Position numbers and translations under genes: made by a program
Shown: positions 37,694 through 46,915 of the stretch, one piece after another
Numbering within the stretch: position 1 is the first letter of the stretch
How the letters are laid out: each line of letters starts with the position of its first letter
From: JACCZH01 sp963729445
GTDB lineage: Bacteria > Chloroflexota > Chloroflexia > Thermomicrobiales > CFX8
Direction of reading: 5' to 3'
Assembly (NCBI GenBank): GCA_963729445.1
Contig: CAVSNU010000003.1
Coordinates: 186,001 to 250,000, forward strand
DNA length: 64,000 nt
The notes under the pieces: generated by a model
The model's input: only the letters and a program-made list of their open reading frames with translations
What the model was told of the DNA's origin: nothing
Database searches by the model: none

Positions 37694-38979
37694 CGTACAC
37701 GCCAGACATCAACCAGACACTTGCTCGAATCGACAGTTGGCTGGAGACAATGCGCTCAGACGGTGGCTACTGCGGGCCGATTGCCCATTGGTGGCAGTCA
37801 TGCCTGCAATTCAGCGGCCCGATGCTCGACTGGCGTTATGAGGGGATCATCTGCGGCTACCTGAACCTCTATCGCGCGACGGACGACCCTGCCTGGCTCT
37901 CGCGAGCAATGCGTGCCGGAGATGATCTGCGGAACGGCCAGCTCCCGAACGGGATGTATCGCAATTCGAGTTTTGAGATCGGCCCGATTGAAGGTGGCAC
38001 TCCGCACGAGGCTGCCGCGGATATTGGACTTCTTGAGCTTGCGATGGTGCTGCGTGCCCAGAACGACGCTCGATGGGAGCGGTACTACGAGTGTGCCGAA
38101 GTGAATCTTCGCGACTATCATCTGCCCCGGCTTTGGGCTGGTGACGCGTTCCTCGATCAGACGTGGAACCAGACGCGCGTTGCCAACAAGAACGCAACGA
38201 CGATGGATGCCCTGCTCCTCTACGAAGGTCTCAGCGGCGAGTCGATGGAGCAGTATGTCCGGGGCTCCGCAGAGCTCATACTCTCTTCGCAGATTTTGAG
38301 GGATGCTCCATACCACGGAGGAACTATCCATCTCGGCACCGGGCCACATCGCCTCACCATCGGGATCTACACGGCCCGCTGCGCGGCAGCCCTGCTCCGC
38401 ATGTATGTGCGCTACCCCGACGAGCGCTATCTCCGGGCGGCTCGCGGAATGGGAACGTTCTTGCTGCGCTCGATCCGCGCCAATGGCACTATTTTCGGAT
38501 TCTATCCAGACGGACGGGAAATCCTCAGTCCAATCTGGGTCAGTCCATCCGGAGACGTTTTACGCGCACTCCTTATGCTTCGGCCGTTCATGTGTGTTCC
38601 CGAGCACGAGATCGCCCACCTTACCTCGGTGTTGATGTGTCAGCAGCAGCCATCCGGCGGAATTCCGACGGCATACGGCCTCGGACGCAAGGGCAGCATC
38701 CGTGCTCCGAGCGGCCTGCCAGACTTTCGGGACGTGCTGCCTGTGGCGGGCTGGGTCGATAAAGCGTTCCGCGCACTTTCGCTTCTCCTCGAGGATCACA
38801 ACCAGGTTCCGCTTCTCTCGGAAGAACAACCGCTAACGAGTGTTTCTTGCCTGTGGAAAGGGAAACGCTGCGAGTATCGAGAGTCATCGTCCGAAATCCG
38901 GCTTGACAATGCTCGCACTGAACTTCCCCTCTACGTGTGGCGAAAAGGGGAACACTACCCAATCGTCTACGAGTTGTGA
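37690..38979 (+). CDS. Predicted (alpha/alpha) toroid enzyme-like protein
   Basis: A 429-residue protein with repeated helix-pair patterns and conserved aromatic and acidic spots (DWRYEGIICGYLNLYRATDD, TMDALLLYEGLS, YTARCAAALLRMYVRYPDER). These resemble six-hairpin glycosidases, lyases or epimerases acting on sugars. There is no signal peptide, so any action would be cytoplasmic, before export. I cannot name a family or catalytic residues with confidence. The GTG start overlaps the upstream stop by GTGA. The next gene is the flippase, after a 194-base gap. Confidence 0.65.
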   Translation: MTYTPDINQTLARIDSWLETMRSDGGYCGPIAHWWQSCLQFSGPMLDWRYEGIICGYLNLYRATDDPAWLSRAMRAGDDLRNGQLPNGMYRNSSFEIGPIEGGTPHEAAADIGLLELAMVLRAQNDARWERYYECAEVNLRDYHLPRLWAGDAFLDQTWNQTRVANKNATTMDALLLYEGLSGESMEQYVRGSAELILSSQILRDAPYHGGTIHLGTGPHRLTIGIYTARCAAALLRMYVRYPDERYLRAARGMGTFLLRSIRANGTIFGFYPDGREILSPIWVSPSGDVLRALLMLRPFMCVPEHEIAHLTSVLMCQQQPSGGIPTAYGLGRKGSIRAPSGLPDFRDVLPVAGWVDKAFRALSLLLEDHNQVPLLSEEQPLTSVSCLWKGKRCEYRESSSEIRLDNARTELPLYVWRKGEHYPIVYEL

Positions 38980-39173
38980 TGGGCACGGTTTCGGTTCGAT
39001 GGCGACGAGCGTCGAGTAACACCAGCACCTAGATACCGGACAGAGTGATGCCAGATTTGAGGATGAAGTTCACGTGCAAAGTATCAGAGATGTGTGACGT
39101 GCTGGTGCCAAATGATGACCGCGTCCAGATTCAAGGGTTTTGCTAGCTGCTCTTAGATAGGTGCGTCTCCCGA

Positions 39174-40667
39174 ATGTCGGATCTTCACGGCAGAACATTG
39201 AGCGGTATCAGCTGGCTTACATTCGGCCAAATGACAAAGCATGCCCTGCAGTTCGTTCTTGGCATCATCCTGGCGCGCCTGTTGACGCCGCACGAGTTCG
39301 GGCTGGTCGGGTTGGTTATGGTCTTCATCGGCTTCGCCGGTCTGTTCAGCGAGCTGGGATTCGGTGCCGCGTTGATTCAGCGTAAGGAAATCGACGAACG
39401 CCATTGGTCGTCGGTGTTTTGGGTGAATATAGCAGCCGGCTTCGCGTTGACAGGTCTGTTCATGGCTATTGCCCCGCTCGTGGGCCAGTTCTACGATGAG
39501 CCGATCCTGGCACCGCTAACAACGTTGTTCGCCGTCAGCTTCGCTGTTGGTTCCCTGAGCATGGTGCCCATTGCGAAGTTAACTCGCGACATGGACTTTC
39601 GCGCGTTGGCCTTGATTGAGACGACCGCCGCTGTTCTCTCCGGAATACTCGCAGTTGTACTGGCCTTGGTCGGTTTCGGTGTCTGGAGTCTGGTCTGGCG
39701 GACCATTGCTGTTACCACGCTGACGGCCGTGGGGATGTGGTGGGTAACGCGCTGGAGACCGAGGTGGATGTTCGATCCGCGCGCGGTGCGCGAGTTGCTT
39801 GGGTTCAGCAGCAACCTGCTTGGCTACCGAGCGATCAACTACTGGGTGCAGAACGGGAACGACCTGATCATCGGACGCTTCCTTGGGACTAGCGCTCTCG
39901 GAATCTATTCGCGCGCCTATCTGGTGCTTCTCCTACCGTTGAACGAGGTTGTCCGCATCCTCGGAAGGGTCATGTTCCCGGCACTGTCGCGACTCCAACA
40001 CGATGTGACTCGTGTTCGGGAGTCTTACCTGCATGCGGTGGCCATGCTGTCTGTGTTCCTGTTCCCAGCAATGCTGGGACTGAGCGCTGTATCGGGCGAT
40101 TTCGTCCTGGCACTCTATGGTCCACGCTGGGAAGAGGTTATCCCGATCCTCGGCATCCTCAGTGTCCTCGCAGTACCCCAATCTCTGGTGGCGACGGCGG
40201 GCTGGATCTTTCAATCACAGGGCCGGACAGACTGGATCTTCCGTTGGGGTATTGTCTCGGCTGGCGCCACAATGTTGTCGATCGGTATCGGTATCTCGAT
40301 CGGCAACCTGCTCGCGGTCGTTACCTGCTACGCCGTGACCAGCGGCCTGCTCCTGCTCTATCCAGCGATCTCGATTCCCGGTCGGCTCATCGATATGCGG
40401 TTCCGTGATGTTGTAAGCGCCGTGTCCGGCTCTCTGGTCTGCTCAGTTGTAATGGCGATCGCCGTTTGGCTGTTGGCACATATCCTGCCCGATTCCTGGC
40501 CCCACTGGCTGCGTCTGCTGTCCTGCGTCTCGGCGGGGGCGGTCCTCTACCTTGTGTTGATACATCTCGCTCAGGTGAAGGCATATCGTGATAGCCGGCT
40601 GATTGCACTGGGAGTGATGCGCCAATTCATGCGTCCTCCCACTGCTCCTGAGATCGCTCCGTCGTAA
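39174..40667 (+). CDS. Polysaccharide flippase, Wzx/PST family (MOP superfamily)
   Basis: About 12-14 membrane segments over 497 residues. It begins LSGISWLTFGQMTKHALQF and includes RLLTPHEFGLVGLVMVF, both typical of the polysaccharide transporter branch (WzxC, TuaB, AmsL). It turns lipid-linked oligosaccharides to the outer face. It is the only flippase in this locus, whereas the left locus uses an ABC exporter; two export routes therefore occur in one window. Confidence 0.93.
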   Translation: MSDLHGRTLSGISWLTFGQMTKHALQFVLGIILARLLTPHEFGLVGLVMVFIGFAGLFSELGFGAALIQRKEIDERHWSSVFWVNIAAGFALTGLFMAIAPLVGQFYDEPILAPLTTLFAVSFAVGSLSMVPIAKLTRDMDFRALALIETTAAVLSGILAVVLALVGFGVWSLVWRTIAVTTLTAVGMWWVTRWRPRWMFDPRAVRELLGFSSNLLGYRAINYWVQNGNDLIIGRFLGTSALGIYSRAYLVLLLPLNEVVRILGRVMFPALSRLQHDVTRVRESYLHAVAMLSVFLFPAMLGLSAVSGDFVLALYGPRWEEVIPILGILSVLAVPQSLVATAGWIFQSQGRTDWIFRWGIVSAGATMLSIGIGISIGNLLAVVTCYAVTSGLLLLYPAISIPGRLIDMRFRDVVSAVSGSLVCSVVMAIAVWLLAHILPDSWPHWLRLLSCVSAGAVLYLVLIHLAQVKAYRDSRLIALGVMRQFMRPPTAPEIAPS

Positions 40668-40707
40668 CAGCTCGTCCGTCCCGGTCCGCAGGAAGGAAGG
40701 TGTACTA

Positions 40708-41613
40708 ATGTCGTCTCACAGCTATCCACTGGTATCGATCATTATTCCCGTATACAACGATGCGGATCGTCTTCAGCGTTGCCTCGCGGCGTTGGAAGAC
40801 CAGTCCTGGCCGCACGATCGCTACGAGGTCATCGTGATCGATAACGGGTCTGACCAGCCGTTGGAAACGGTCGTCGCGCCTTTCGGCCATGTGGCGTTAC
40901 TGGAAGAGCGCCGACCTGGCTCCTACGAAGCGCGCAACAGCGGGCTGGCAGTTGCGCAAGGTGAGGTCATCGCATTCACTGATGCGGACTGTGTGCCGAC
41001 GCGCGATTGGATCAAGCACGGCGTTGACGCGCTACTGAGAACGCCGAACACCGGGTTGGTTGGCGGACGCGTCGAGCTGATGGTAGCCGATCCCGAGCGG
41101 CCTACGGCCGTCGAGCTGTACGAGCGTGCGCTTGCGTTCCAGCAGCACACGAACATTCAACGCAATCGATACTCGGTGACCGCAAACGCGTTCACGTTCC
41201 GGCATGTGTTCGATCGTGTGGGTTCGTTCAACGCGCGACTCAAGTCTGGCGGAGACGTGGAGTGGGGCAGGCGCGTCGATGCCGCTGGCTATGCGCTCGT
41301 TTACTCGGACGAGACCGTGGTGGCGCACCCTGCGCGGCGTCACTGGACGGAGGTCCACGCGCAAGCGCGACGGATGGCCGGCGGTCTCCACGACCGGAGG
41401 CGAGAAAAGCCACGCAGCGTGTACCGATGGCTACAGAACGCTACCCTGTTGCTCTTCACGATTCCAACAACCGGCTTCCGCATCTTGCGGGATCGCAACC
41501 TTACGCGCATCGACGAGCGGGTGAAGGCAATGCTCGTCATGGCGGGGGTCCATTTGGTGTTGATCTGGGAACAGATACGACTCCAGTTCGGTTTCAGCAC
41601 TCCACATCGTTAG
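40708..41613 (+). CDS. Family 2 glycosyltransferase
   Basis: GT2 series: VSIIIPVYNDADRLQRCL, VIVIDNGSDQPLE, VIAFTDADCVPTRDWI (DXD) and KSGGDVEWGRRVDAAGY (acceptor region). A hydrophobic segment near the C terminus (about 250-290) may anchor it to the membrane. GGAAGG lies upstream of ATG 40708. It lies between the flippase and a large secreted protein. Confidence 0.9.
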   Translation: MSSHSYPLVSIIIPVYNDADRLQRCLAALEDQSWPHDRYEVIVIDNGSDQPLETVVAPFGHVALLEERRPGSYEARNSGLAVAQGEVIAFTDADCVPTRDWIKHGVDALLRTPNTGLVGGRVELMVADPERPTAVELYERALAFQQHTNIQRNRYSVTANAFTFRHVFDRVGSFNARLKSGGDVEWGRRVDAAGYALVYSDETVVAHPARRHWTEVHAQARRMAGGLHDRRREKPRSVYRWLQNATLLLFTIPTTGFRILRDRNLTRIDERVKAMLVMAGVHLVLIWEQIRLQFGFSTPHR

Positions 41614-41637
41614 CAAGGACAGGCGAGGCAAACATTG

Positions 41638-44142
41638 ATGACGTTCGTTGCCGACAAGAGAGATAGCATTGTGCAACGTCTAGTAACAAAGCAGACACGC
41701 GTTCTTGTGATAGCGTTCCTGGCTCCTGTCTTCCTGCTATTGGTTGCCACGTCGCCGCCACAGGTGCGCGCCGCTGAGAGCGTGGGAATAATCGCTTGTG
41801 ATGAAGATGCGGTGGATAGCACCCTGTACCCAAACGCCACAGTACTGCGGCTGGAATGTGATCTGACGGGTTCAGGGTCTTTTTCGGACGCACTCACCAT
41901 CGTGGATCGCACCGAACGGTCGGACACTGAGATGGCGTGGTCCGATCCGGAACGACTGGATGACAGTACCTGGATTCTTGATACCGGCGCTGACAACTCG
42001 GCGGAGTTCGTCCTCGATATACAACCGCAACAGGGCCAGCTCGTCGCTCGCCTCTACGACACAGCCGAGGTCCCGACAATACGCTACACGCTCGAAGACG
42101 GCGATTTCAGCATGAGTTCTCCATCGTTACCGGCAGTAACCGTGACCGCCCGTGACGGCTGGTGGGTCGATGGTAAGCGCATCAACTTCAACATCGATAT
42201 CGCTGTCGACGGGCAGGTTCGTGCGGGCTTCACTCCGCCCGAAGACACTCGCTCTACTGACGCAGAGATCGATTACACGATTCAAGTGCGTGACTTCGAT
42301 AACGATGGCATGCCAGATCAGGATTGGAGGACCGTACATCACCCGAACGAAGATGAGTCATCGACGGCCTTCCGGTCGTACCTGATGGTCAACGTGGCCG
42401 ACAACGAACCTCCGCTGGTGCCAGTGTTTCCCTGGCCATATCTCGGGCCGCTGACATACGGGTACCTTACAAATGCCGCGCATAGCACGAGTCAGCCGCC
42501 CATTCAAATGGACTGGACTGAAGGCGCCATCGTCGCAGTCGGAGAGATGGTGTCATCACGAGGGAATGATGCGCAGTGGTTCCTGTATACGTCTGAAGCG
42601 CTCCAATCAGGAAGCATCAATCAACCAAATTTCGAGGCGCCGTTTGCCTGGTACGATCTCGCGCGGGATGGTGACGGACAGGCGGAGTTAGCAGTCCGCT
42701 TCGGTTACTACCCAGCCGCTGATCCGGACTTCATGAGCGGACGCGTCAATAGCCCGGCAAATTTCATACGCTACTCGTGGGATCAGGACAACAACGGTCA
42801 CTGGGATTACAAGCTTGGTTTCCTTGGCAACCACAGCGTGGAGTCAGTCGTCGCTGCTGGCGATCTGAATCTCACGATGCTGCCGTATGACGACATCCCC
42901 GGTTGGGTGGTGGACCGTGAGTGGGCGGTTGTCACGTTCGCCGCCGCGGAGGAGGTCAATGCGACGGGCGAGGGGATCTATGACTGGGATCCTTCCTCGG
43001 AGATGGAAGACGCATACTTTCGTGGCCAGAGCAGTGACATCGTTGATGAAAGTATGCGCATCGGCCATAACTTCGGTGAGCTCCATCCGGGATTTCGCGG
43101 GGAGTATCAGTTCCAGCATCGCGATGTGGCCAGACTCTACGTTAGCCCGGTCGACCGTCAGCTGCATCTGTACCACGCGGCGATGGGAGTGTGGAACAAG
43201 CTTTCAGGCGGCAAGGTGAACTATGCCGATCGCGACGGGGACGGGTATTTCGACGAATGGAGACAGGTACACGGTGACGGCTCGGTGGAGCAACTCTCCC
43301 TTGTAGCCGGCCATCTCTTGTACTCGGGAAGCGCGAAGGTTATTCTGCGTGGACTTCCGGAAGCCGCTCCACTGCTGGAAACAGCTCCACCACAGACACA
43401 CGACGAGTGGATGGCGCTCGGTGATCAGATCGCGTCAATCGACGAGGAGTCGTCACCCAACAGTATCCGACAAATGATCGATCAGTTTGAAGGCGACCGT
43501 TGGGTCATCATTGGCGCGTCCGCCAGCGGGATGCGGGAGACAGCAGCTGGCTATCGCTTCGTTCTTGATCTCCAACCCAAATTTCACATGGGCCGAACGG
43601 TGATCGATGGGGTCAGCGGTCCCGGCCGTTATGTAGTGGATTTTGACTCCACTACGTTGCGATTCTCCGCCCGACCGTCGTCTCCCCCTGCGCCGAAGGT
43701 GGCTTCGATCCTCGTTGCGTCCACGCAGGCGGCATTGCTGCCGGGTGATGTCCAGGTTGTTGTCATGAATGAGGGGCTCGAAGACATCAGTACTGTCCCC
43801 TTGCGTCTATTTGCGGTGTCATCGGATGGGCGCGAGCAGACGATCGGCGAGGAGAACATCGACCTTCCGGCCGAAGAGGAAGTACGAGTGTCATTCACCT
43901 GGTCTCCTCCGGCATCTGGTGATTGGAAGATTGTCGCCCAGTTACCTTCCTGGACGGGCGCAGATATATCAGCGCAGGCTACCGTGGCCTCGATCGCTGA
44001 CCCACCGTCCCCTGCCTGGTACTCAGTCATCCGTGGCGGATGGCCGTTGGCAAGCTCGGCTAGCTATCTCGTTCTCCTGCTTGGAGTCGTCGGGCTTGTT
44101 GCTTCCGCGAGCGTCCTTGTTGTCGGGAGGAGAGCAGTATGA
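41638..44142 (+). CDS. Large secreted, C-terminally membrane-anchored protein with Ca-binding-like repeats
   Basis: About 834 residues. A signal segment (VLVIAFLAPVFLLLVATSPP) ends near VRAAES. The body is beta-rich and has three aspartate-rich loops of the DxDxDG type (RDFDNDGMPDQDW, WDQDNNGHWDYKLG, YADRDGDGYFDEW), like calcium sites in thrombospondin-3/EF-type repeats. A CARDB-like domain (about 675-780) precedes a final helix LVLLLGVVGLVASASVLVV and a short basic tail. Enzymatic role unknown. ATG 41638, with AGGCGAGG upstream, is preferred over TTG 41635. The stop overlaps the next start by ATGA. Confidence 0.78.
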   Translation: MTFVADKRDSIVQRLVTKQTRVLVIAFLAPVFLLLVATSPPQVRAAESVGIIACDEDAVDSTLYPNATVLRLECDLTGSGSFSDALTIVDRTERSDTEMAWSDPERLDDSTWILDTGADNSAEFVLDIQPQQGQLVARLYDTAEVPTIRYTLEDGDFSMSSPSLPAVTVTARDGWWVDGKRINFNIDIAVDGQVRAGFTPPEDTRSTDAEIDYTIQVRDFDNDGMPDQDWRTVHHPNEDESSTAFRSYLMVNVADNEPPLVPVFPWPYLGPLTYGYLTNAAHSTSQPPIQMDWTEGAIVAVGEMVSSRGNDAQWFLYTSEALQSGSINQPNFEAPFAWYDLARDGDGQAELAVRFGYYPAADPDFMSGRVNSPANFIRYSWDQDNNGHWDYKLGFLGNHSVESVVAAGDLNLTMLPYDDIPGWVVDREWAVVTFAAAEEVNATGEGIYDWDPSSEMEDAYFRGQSSDIVDESMRIGHNFGELHPGFRGEYQFQHRDVARLYVSPVDRQLHLYHAAMGVWNKLSGGKVNYADRDGDGYFDEWRQVHGDGSVEQLSLVAGHLLYSGSAKVILRGLPEAAPLLETAPPQTHDEWMALGDQIASIDEESSPNSIRQMIDQFEGDRWVIIGASASGMRETAAGYRFVLDLQPKFHMGRTVIDGVSGPGRYVVDFDSTTLRFSARPSSPPAPKVASILVASTQAALLPGDVQVVVMNEGLEDISTVPLRLFAVSSDGREQTIGEENIDLPAEEEVRVSFTWSPPASGDWKIVAQLPSWTGADISAQATVASIADPPSPAWYSVIRGGWPLASSASYLVLLLGVVGLVASASVLVVGRRAV

Positions 44143-45713
44143 GCGCCTATTCTGTGCCGTCCGGTGAGCGTCAGTGGCCGGCCCTGCTGCCGATGACCAT
44201 CGCTGCGGCACTGACCGCGTACACGGCGATCCGGTATGGATATCGCTGGGCGGAAACCGATACCGCGGCATTCGTCCGCGCGATCCGCGCCATCCAGGAT
44301 GCTAGAACGCTGACACCAGAGGGAGCCTATCCGAATGGCTTTGGCTACCAGTCAATCGTCATCACCGTGATGGAATTAACGGGGCTGAGTATGGCGACGC
44401 TACAACTCGCGATACTCCCCTTCCTCTCCGTTATCGTGGCGTTGTGCGCGTTCCTCGCGATGCGTGCGCTCACAGGGAACGCGATCATTGGTGGGCTGGC
44501 TTCTCTGCTCCTTTTCATCCAGCCGGAGTTTTTGTTCGTCATTCAGCGCGGAAACCACGAGAAGGTCACTCACATCTTCCTGCTGAGCATCGTCTACCTG
44601 TTGGTAACGAGCGTGATTCGCGAGCACCGGCTGGCGAACATGGCGGCGCTCGTCGTGGCTTACTACGTGACGGTCTGGGCACTCATTGTGACCAACTCGT
44701 TCTTCGCGTCGTCGTTTCTTGTTGGCCTGGGATTGGCGGTGTTCGGTGGAGTCATCGCCCTCCGGTTATTCCGTACTGCCGCATCGGAACATCATCCGGC
44801 ATGGCGTCTACGGTACACCGCACTAGCAACCTTCATTCTCTTGTTTGTGTTCATCAACTACGTCTATACCCCTGCGCAACACGGTGTCGCGCTCTATCAG
44901 GTTATGTTCGAACAGGTTTCAGAGTTCCTGTTCGGCGAGGAGCCCTCCGGAGGCTCGCCGTATACGACAATCGAGGCGTCGTGGGTAGCACGGTGGGTGT
45001 ATCCGATCCTGACGTCGTTCAGCCTCGCGATCGTAGCAAGCGCGGGGCTCACCTGGATTTGGCTTGCTCGACGGTTTCGCCGCCACTCCATACCGTCCCA
45101 GGACCGACATCTGTTGATTCTCTGGCTCCTCACTGCGGCGTTCGCGCTCCAGGTCCTGATATCCATTCTTGTGGACTACTCCGGCTTTCTGGAGGCCAAC
45201 CTGCAGATTCGTTTCTTGCCGGTCTTCATGCTCTTCGGTATTCCACTGGCTGTCATCGGCGCCGTGATGGCATTCCAATCCTCGGGCGCGAAGGTCCAGA
45301 GACTTGCGGTGGTGCTCGCTCCATCGGTCGTCGCGTTCTTCGCTATTGTCGGCGTGCTGAAAGCGACAAATGATCCGCTCGTAAGTAACAAGTGGCTGTT
45401 CTTTTCAGAGAGCGAGAAGCAAGCGCTCATCTGGGTTGACAGCAGTGTACGCGGGCGCGAGGTCTGGACCGACATCGATGAGCGCTTGAGAACGATGCAG
45501 GACATCCATCAACCGGCCGATCCTGACCAGGGAAACGTCTTCCTGACCGGCGACGACCAGGTCGCACCCTACGCTCTGTCAACGGACCTGACGCGAGGCC
45601 GGATGCTGCGGATGGGTATCCCGCTCCCAGACTCTCGCCAAGACGATCGGATTTATGACAACGGAGGTGCTCAGGTGTACCACCGCGTACCCGAGACCCC
45701 GTATCAGCCATGA
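44139..45713 (+). CDS. Polytopic membrane protein, GT-C-like glycosyltransferase
   Basis: About 10-11 membrane helices over 524 residues, ending in a soluble roughly 90-residue tail. The first outer loop after helix 1 carries YRWAETDTAAFVRAI, placing acidic residues where GT-C enzymes hold their catalytic D/E. Family-level assignment is tentative. GT-C enzymes use polyprenyl-phosphate sugars, which fits the polyprenyl-phosphate sugar synthase-like gene at 31613. ATGA overlaps on both sides put it in one translational unit with the secreted protein and the GT4. Confidence 0.72.
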   Translation: MSAYSVPSGERQWPALLPMTIAAALTAYTAIRYGYRWAETDTAAFVRAIRAIQDARTLTPEGAYPNGFGYQSIVITVMELTGLSMATLQLAILPFLSVIVALCAFLAMRALTGNAIIGGLASLLLFIQPEFLFVIQRGNHEKVTHIFLLSIVYLLVTSVIREHRLANMAALVVAYYVTVWALIVTNSFFASSFLVGLGLAVFGGVIALRLFRTAASEHHPAWRLRYTALATFILLFVFINYVYTPAQHGVALYQVMFEQVSEFLFGEEPSGGSPYTTIEASWVARWVYPILTSFSLAIVASAGLTWIWLARRFRRHSIPSQDRHLLILWLLTAAFALQVLISILVDYSGFLEANLQIRFLPVFMLFGIPLAVIGAVMAFQSSGAKVQRLAVVLAPSVVAFFAIVGVLKATNDPLVSNKWLFFSESEKQALIWVDSSVRGREVWTDIDERLRTMQDIHQPADPDQGNVFLTGDDQVAPYALSTDLTRGRMLRMGIPLPDSRQDDRIYDNGGAQVYHRVPETPYQP

Positions 45714-46903
45714 CGCAAGGAGTGACATCTCCCCCAGGCTTGCATGGACTCGCGCGTCCAGGCATCGGCTACGTCACGTATGGGCTCGACCGCCCTTTAT
45801 CCGGCATCGGTCGCTACGCGGTAGAGCTTGCCAGGGCACTCCACCGGAGTTCTGACCGTCAGGCATTGACGTTGCTGAGTCCATTTCGAGAGTCCTCGGG
45901 CGCATTGCGTGGAATATTCCCGCAAGCGCGAATTCACGGTCGCCTCTTGCCATCCTTCATGGCGATCGGCCCAATGCAGATCGCTCGGATCGCGCGCCAG
46001 CATCGCCTCTCCGTCGTCCACGATCCGACCGGTGTGTCCCCGTTTCTAGCGCCGGGCTGGCCCAGAACTGTCAAACGGCTCGTGACGATTCATGACATGA
46101 TCCCGTTCGTCCATCCAGAAACGCACACATCGCTGACAAACCTGTTGTTTCATCACTACATTCGACGATCACTGGCATACGTGGACGGCATCATCACCGT
46201 CTCCGAAGCGTCAAAGCGTGACATCCTGCGCTTCTATCAGATACCGGATGACCGCGTTCACGTCATCTACAACGGCGTAGCGCCGGAGTTCTCGCCCCGG
46301 CCGCGATGCGAGGTCGAGTCGGCCATGCGCCGTTACCGAATCAGCGGTCCCTACATCCTCTCCGTCGGCGCACTCCAGGAGCGGAAGAATCTCGCGACGC
46401 TGTTTCGCGCCTATCGTCAGCTGCTTGAGAACGGTGTGCGCCATCAGTTAGTGATTGTCGGGAAGGAAGCGTGGAGGACAGAAGGGACGTTCCGCGCACT
46501 GCGTGAGCTTGGTCTCGAAGAGCAAGTGGTCCTTACCGGCTTCGTCGACGACGCCGATCTCCCCGCAATCTACAGCGGCGCAGACGTGTTCGTGTTTCCC
46601 TCTCTCTACGAAGGGTTTGGACTCCCCCCACTGGAAGCGATGGCATGCGGCACCCCGGTCATCACTGCCAATACCTCGTCGCTTCCTGAAATAGTTGGTG
46701 ACGCGGGAGTGCTTGTTGACGCGACCGACGTTCAGGGGTTCATGGCTGGGATACAGACCATCCTCGACGATACGAGCCGGCGCCATCAGCTGGCGCAATC
46801 GGGCCTGGAGAGAGCGTCGGTGTTCTCATGGGAGCGCACTGCATTGCAGCACAGCGAGTTGTATCGCACGATGAGTGGATGCGAGCCTTCACAGTCTGTA
46901 TAG
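45710..46903 (+). CDS. Family 4 glycosyltransferase
   Basis: GT4 of the mannosyltransferase type. Marks are SGIGRYAVELARALH near the N terminus, TIHDMIPFVHPETH, VIYNGVAPEFSPR, ILSVGALQERKNLATLFRAY and the EX7E donor site FPSLYEGFGLPPLEAMACGT. It is 397 residues long and the last gene of the plus-strand operon. Its final codons overlap the stem of a terminator-like inverted repeat. Confidence 0.93.
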   Translation: MTQGVTSPPGLHGLARPGIGYVTYGLDRPLSGIGRYAVELARALHRSSDRQALTLLSPFRESSGALRGIFPQARIHGRLLPSFMAIGPMQIARIARQHRLSVVHDPTGVSPFLAPGWPRTVKRLVTIHDMIPFVHPETHTSLTNLLFHHYIRRSLAYVDGIITVSEASKRDILRFYQIPDDRVHVIYNGVAPEFSPRPRCEVESAMRRYRISGPYILSVGALQERKNLATLFRAYRQLLENGVRHQLVIVGKEAWRTEGTFRALRELGLEEQVVLTGFVDDADLPAIYSGADVFVFPSLYEGFGLPPLEAMACGTPVITANTSSLPEIVGDAGVLVDATDVQGFMAGIQTILDDTSRRHQLAQSGLERASVFSWERTALQHSELYRTMSGCEPSQSV

Positions 46904-46913
46904 GCTGTGAAGG
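46886..46913 (+). terminator. Terminator-like inverted repeat between convergent genes
   Basis: CCTTCACAG and CTGTGAAGG form a 9-bp perfect stem with a 10-base loop. It overlaps the end of the GT4 gene and lies 3 bases before the end of the converging DUF1616 gene, so it could serve both strands. Confidence 0.6.
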
Positions 46914-46915
46914 TG

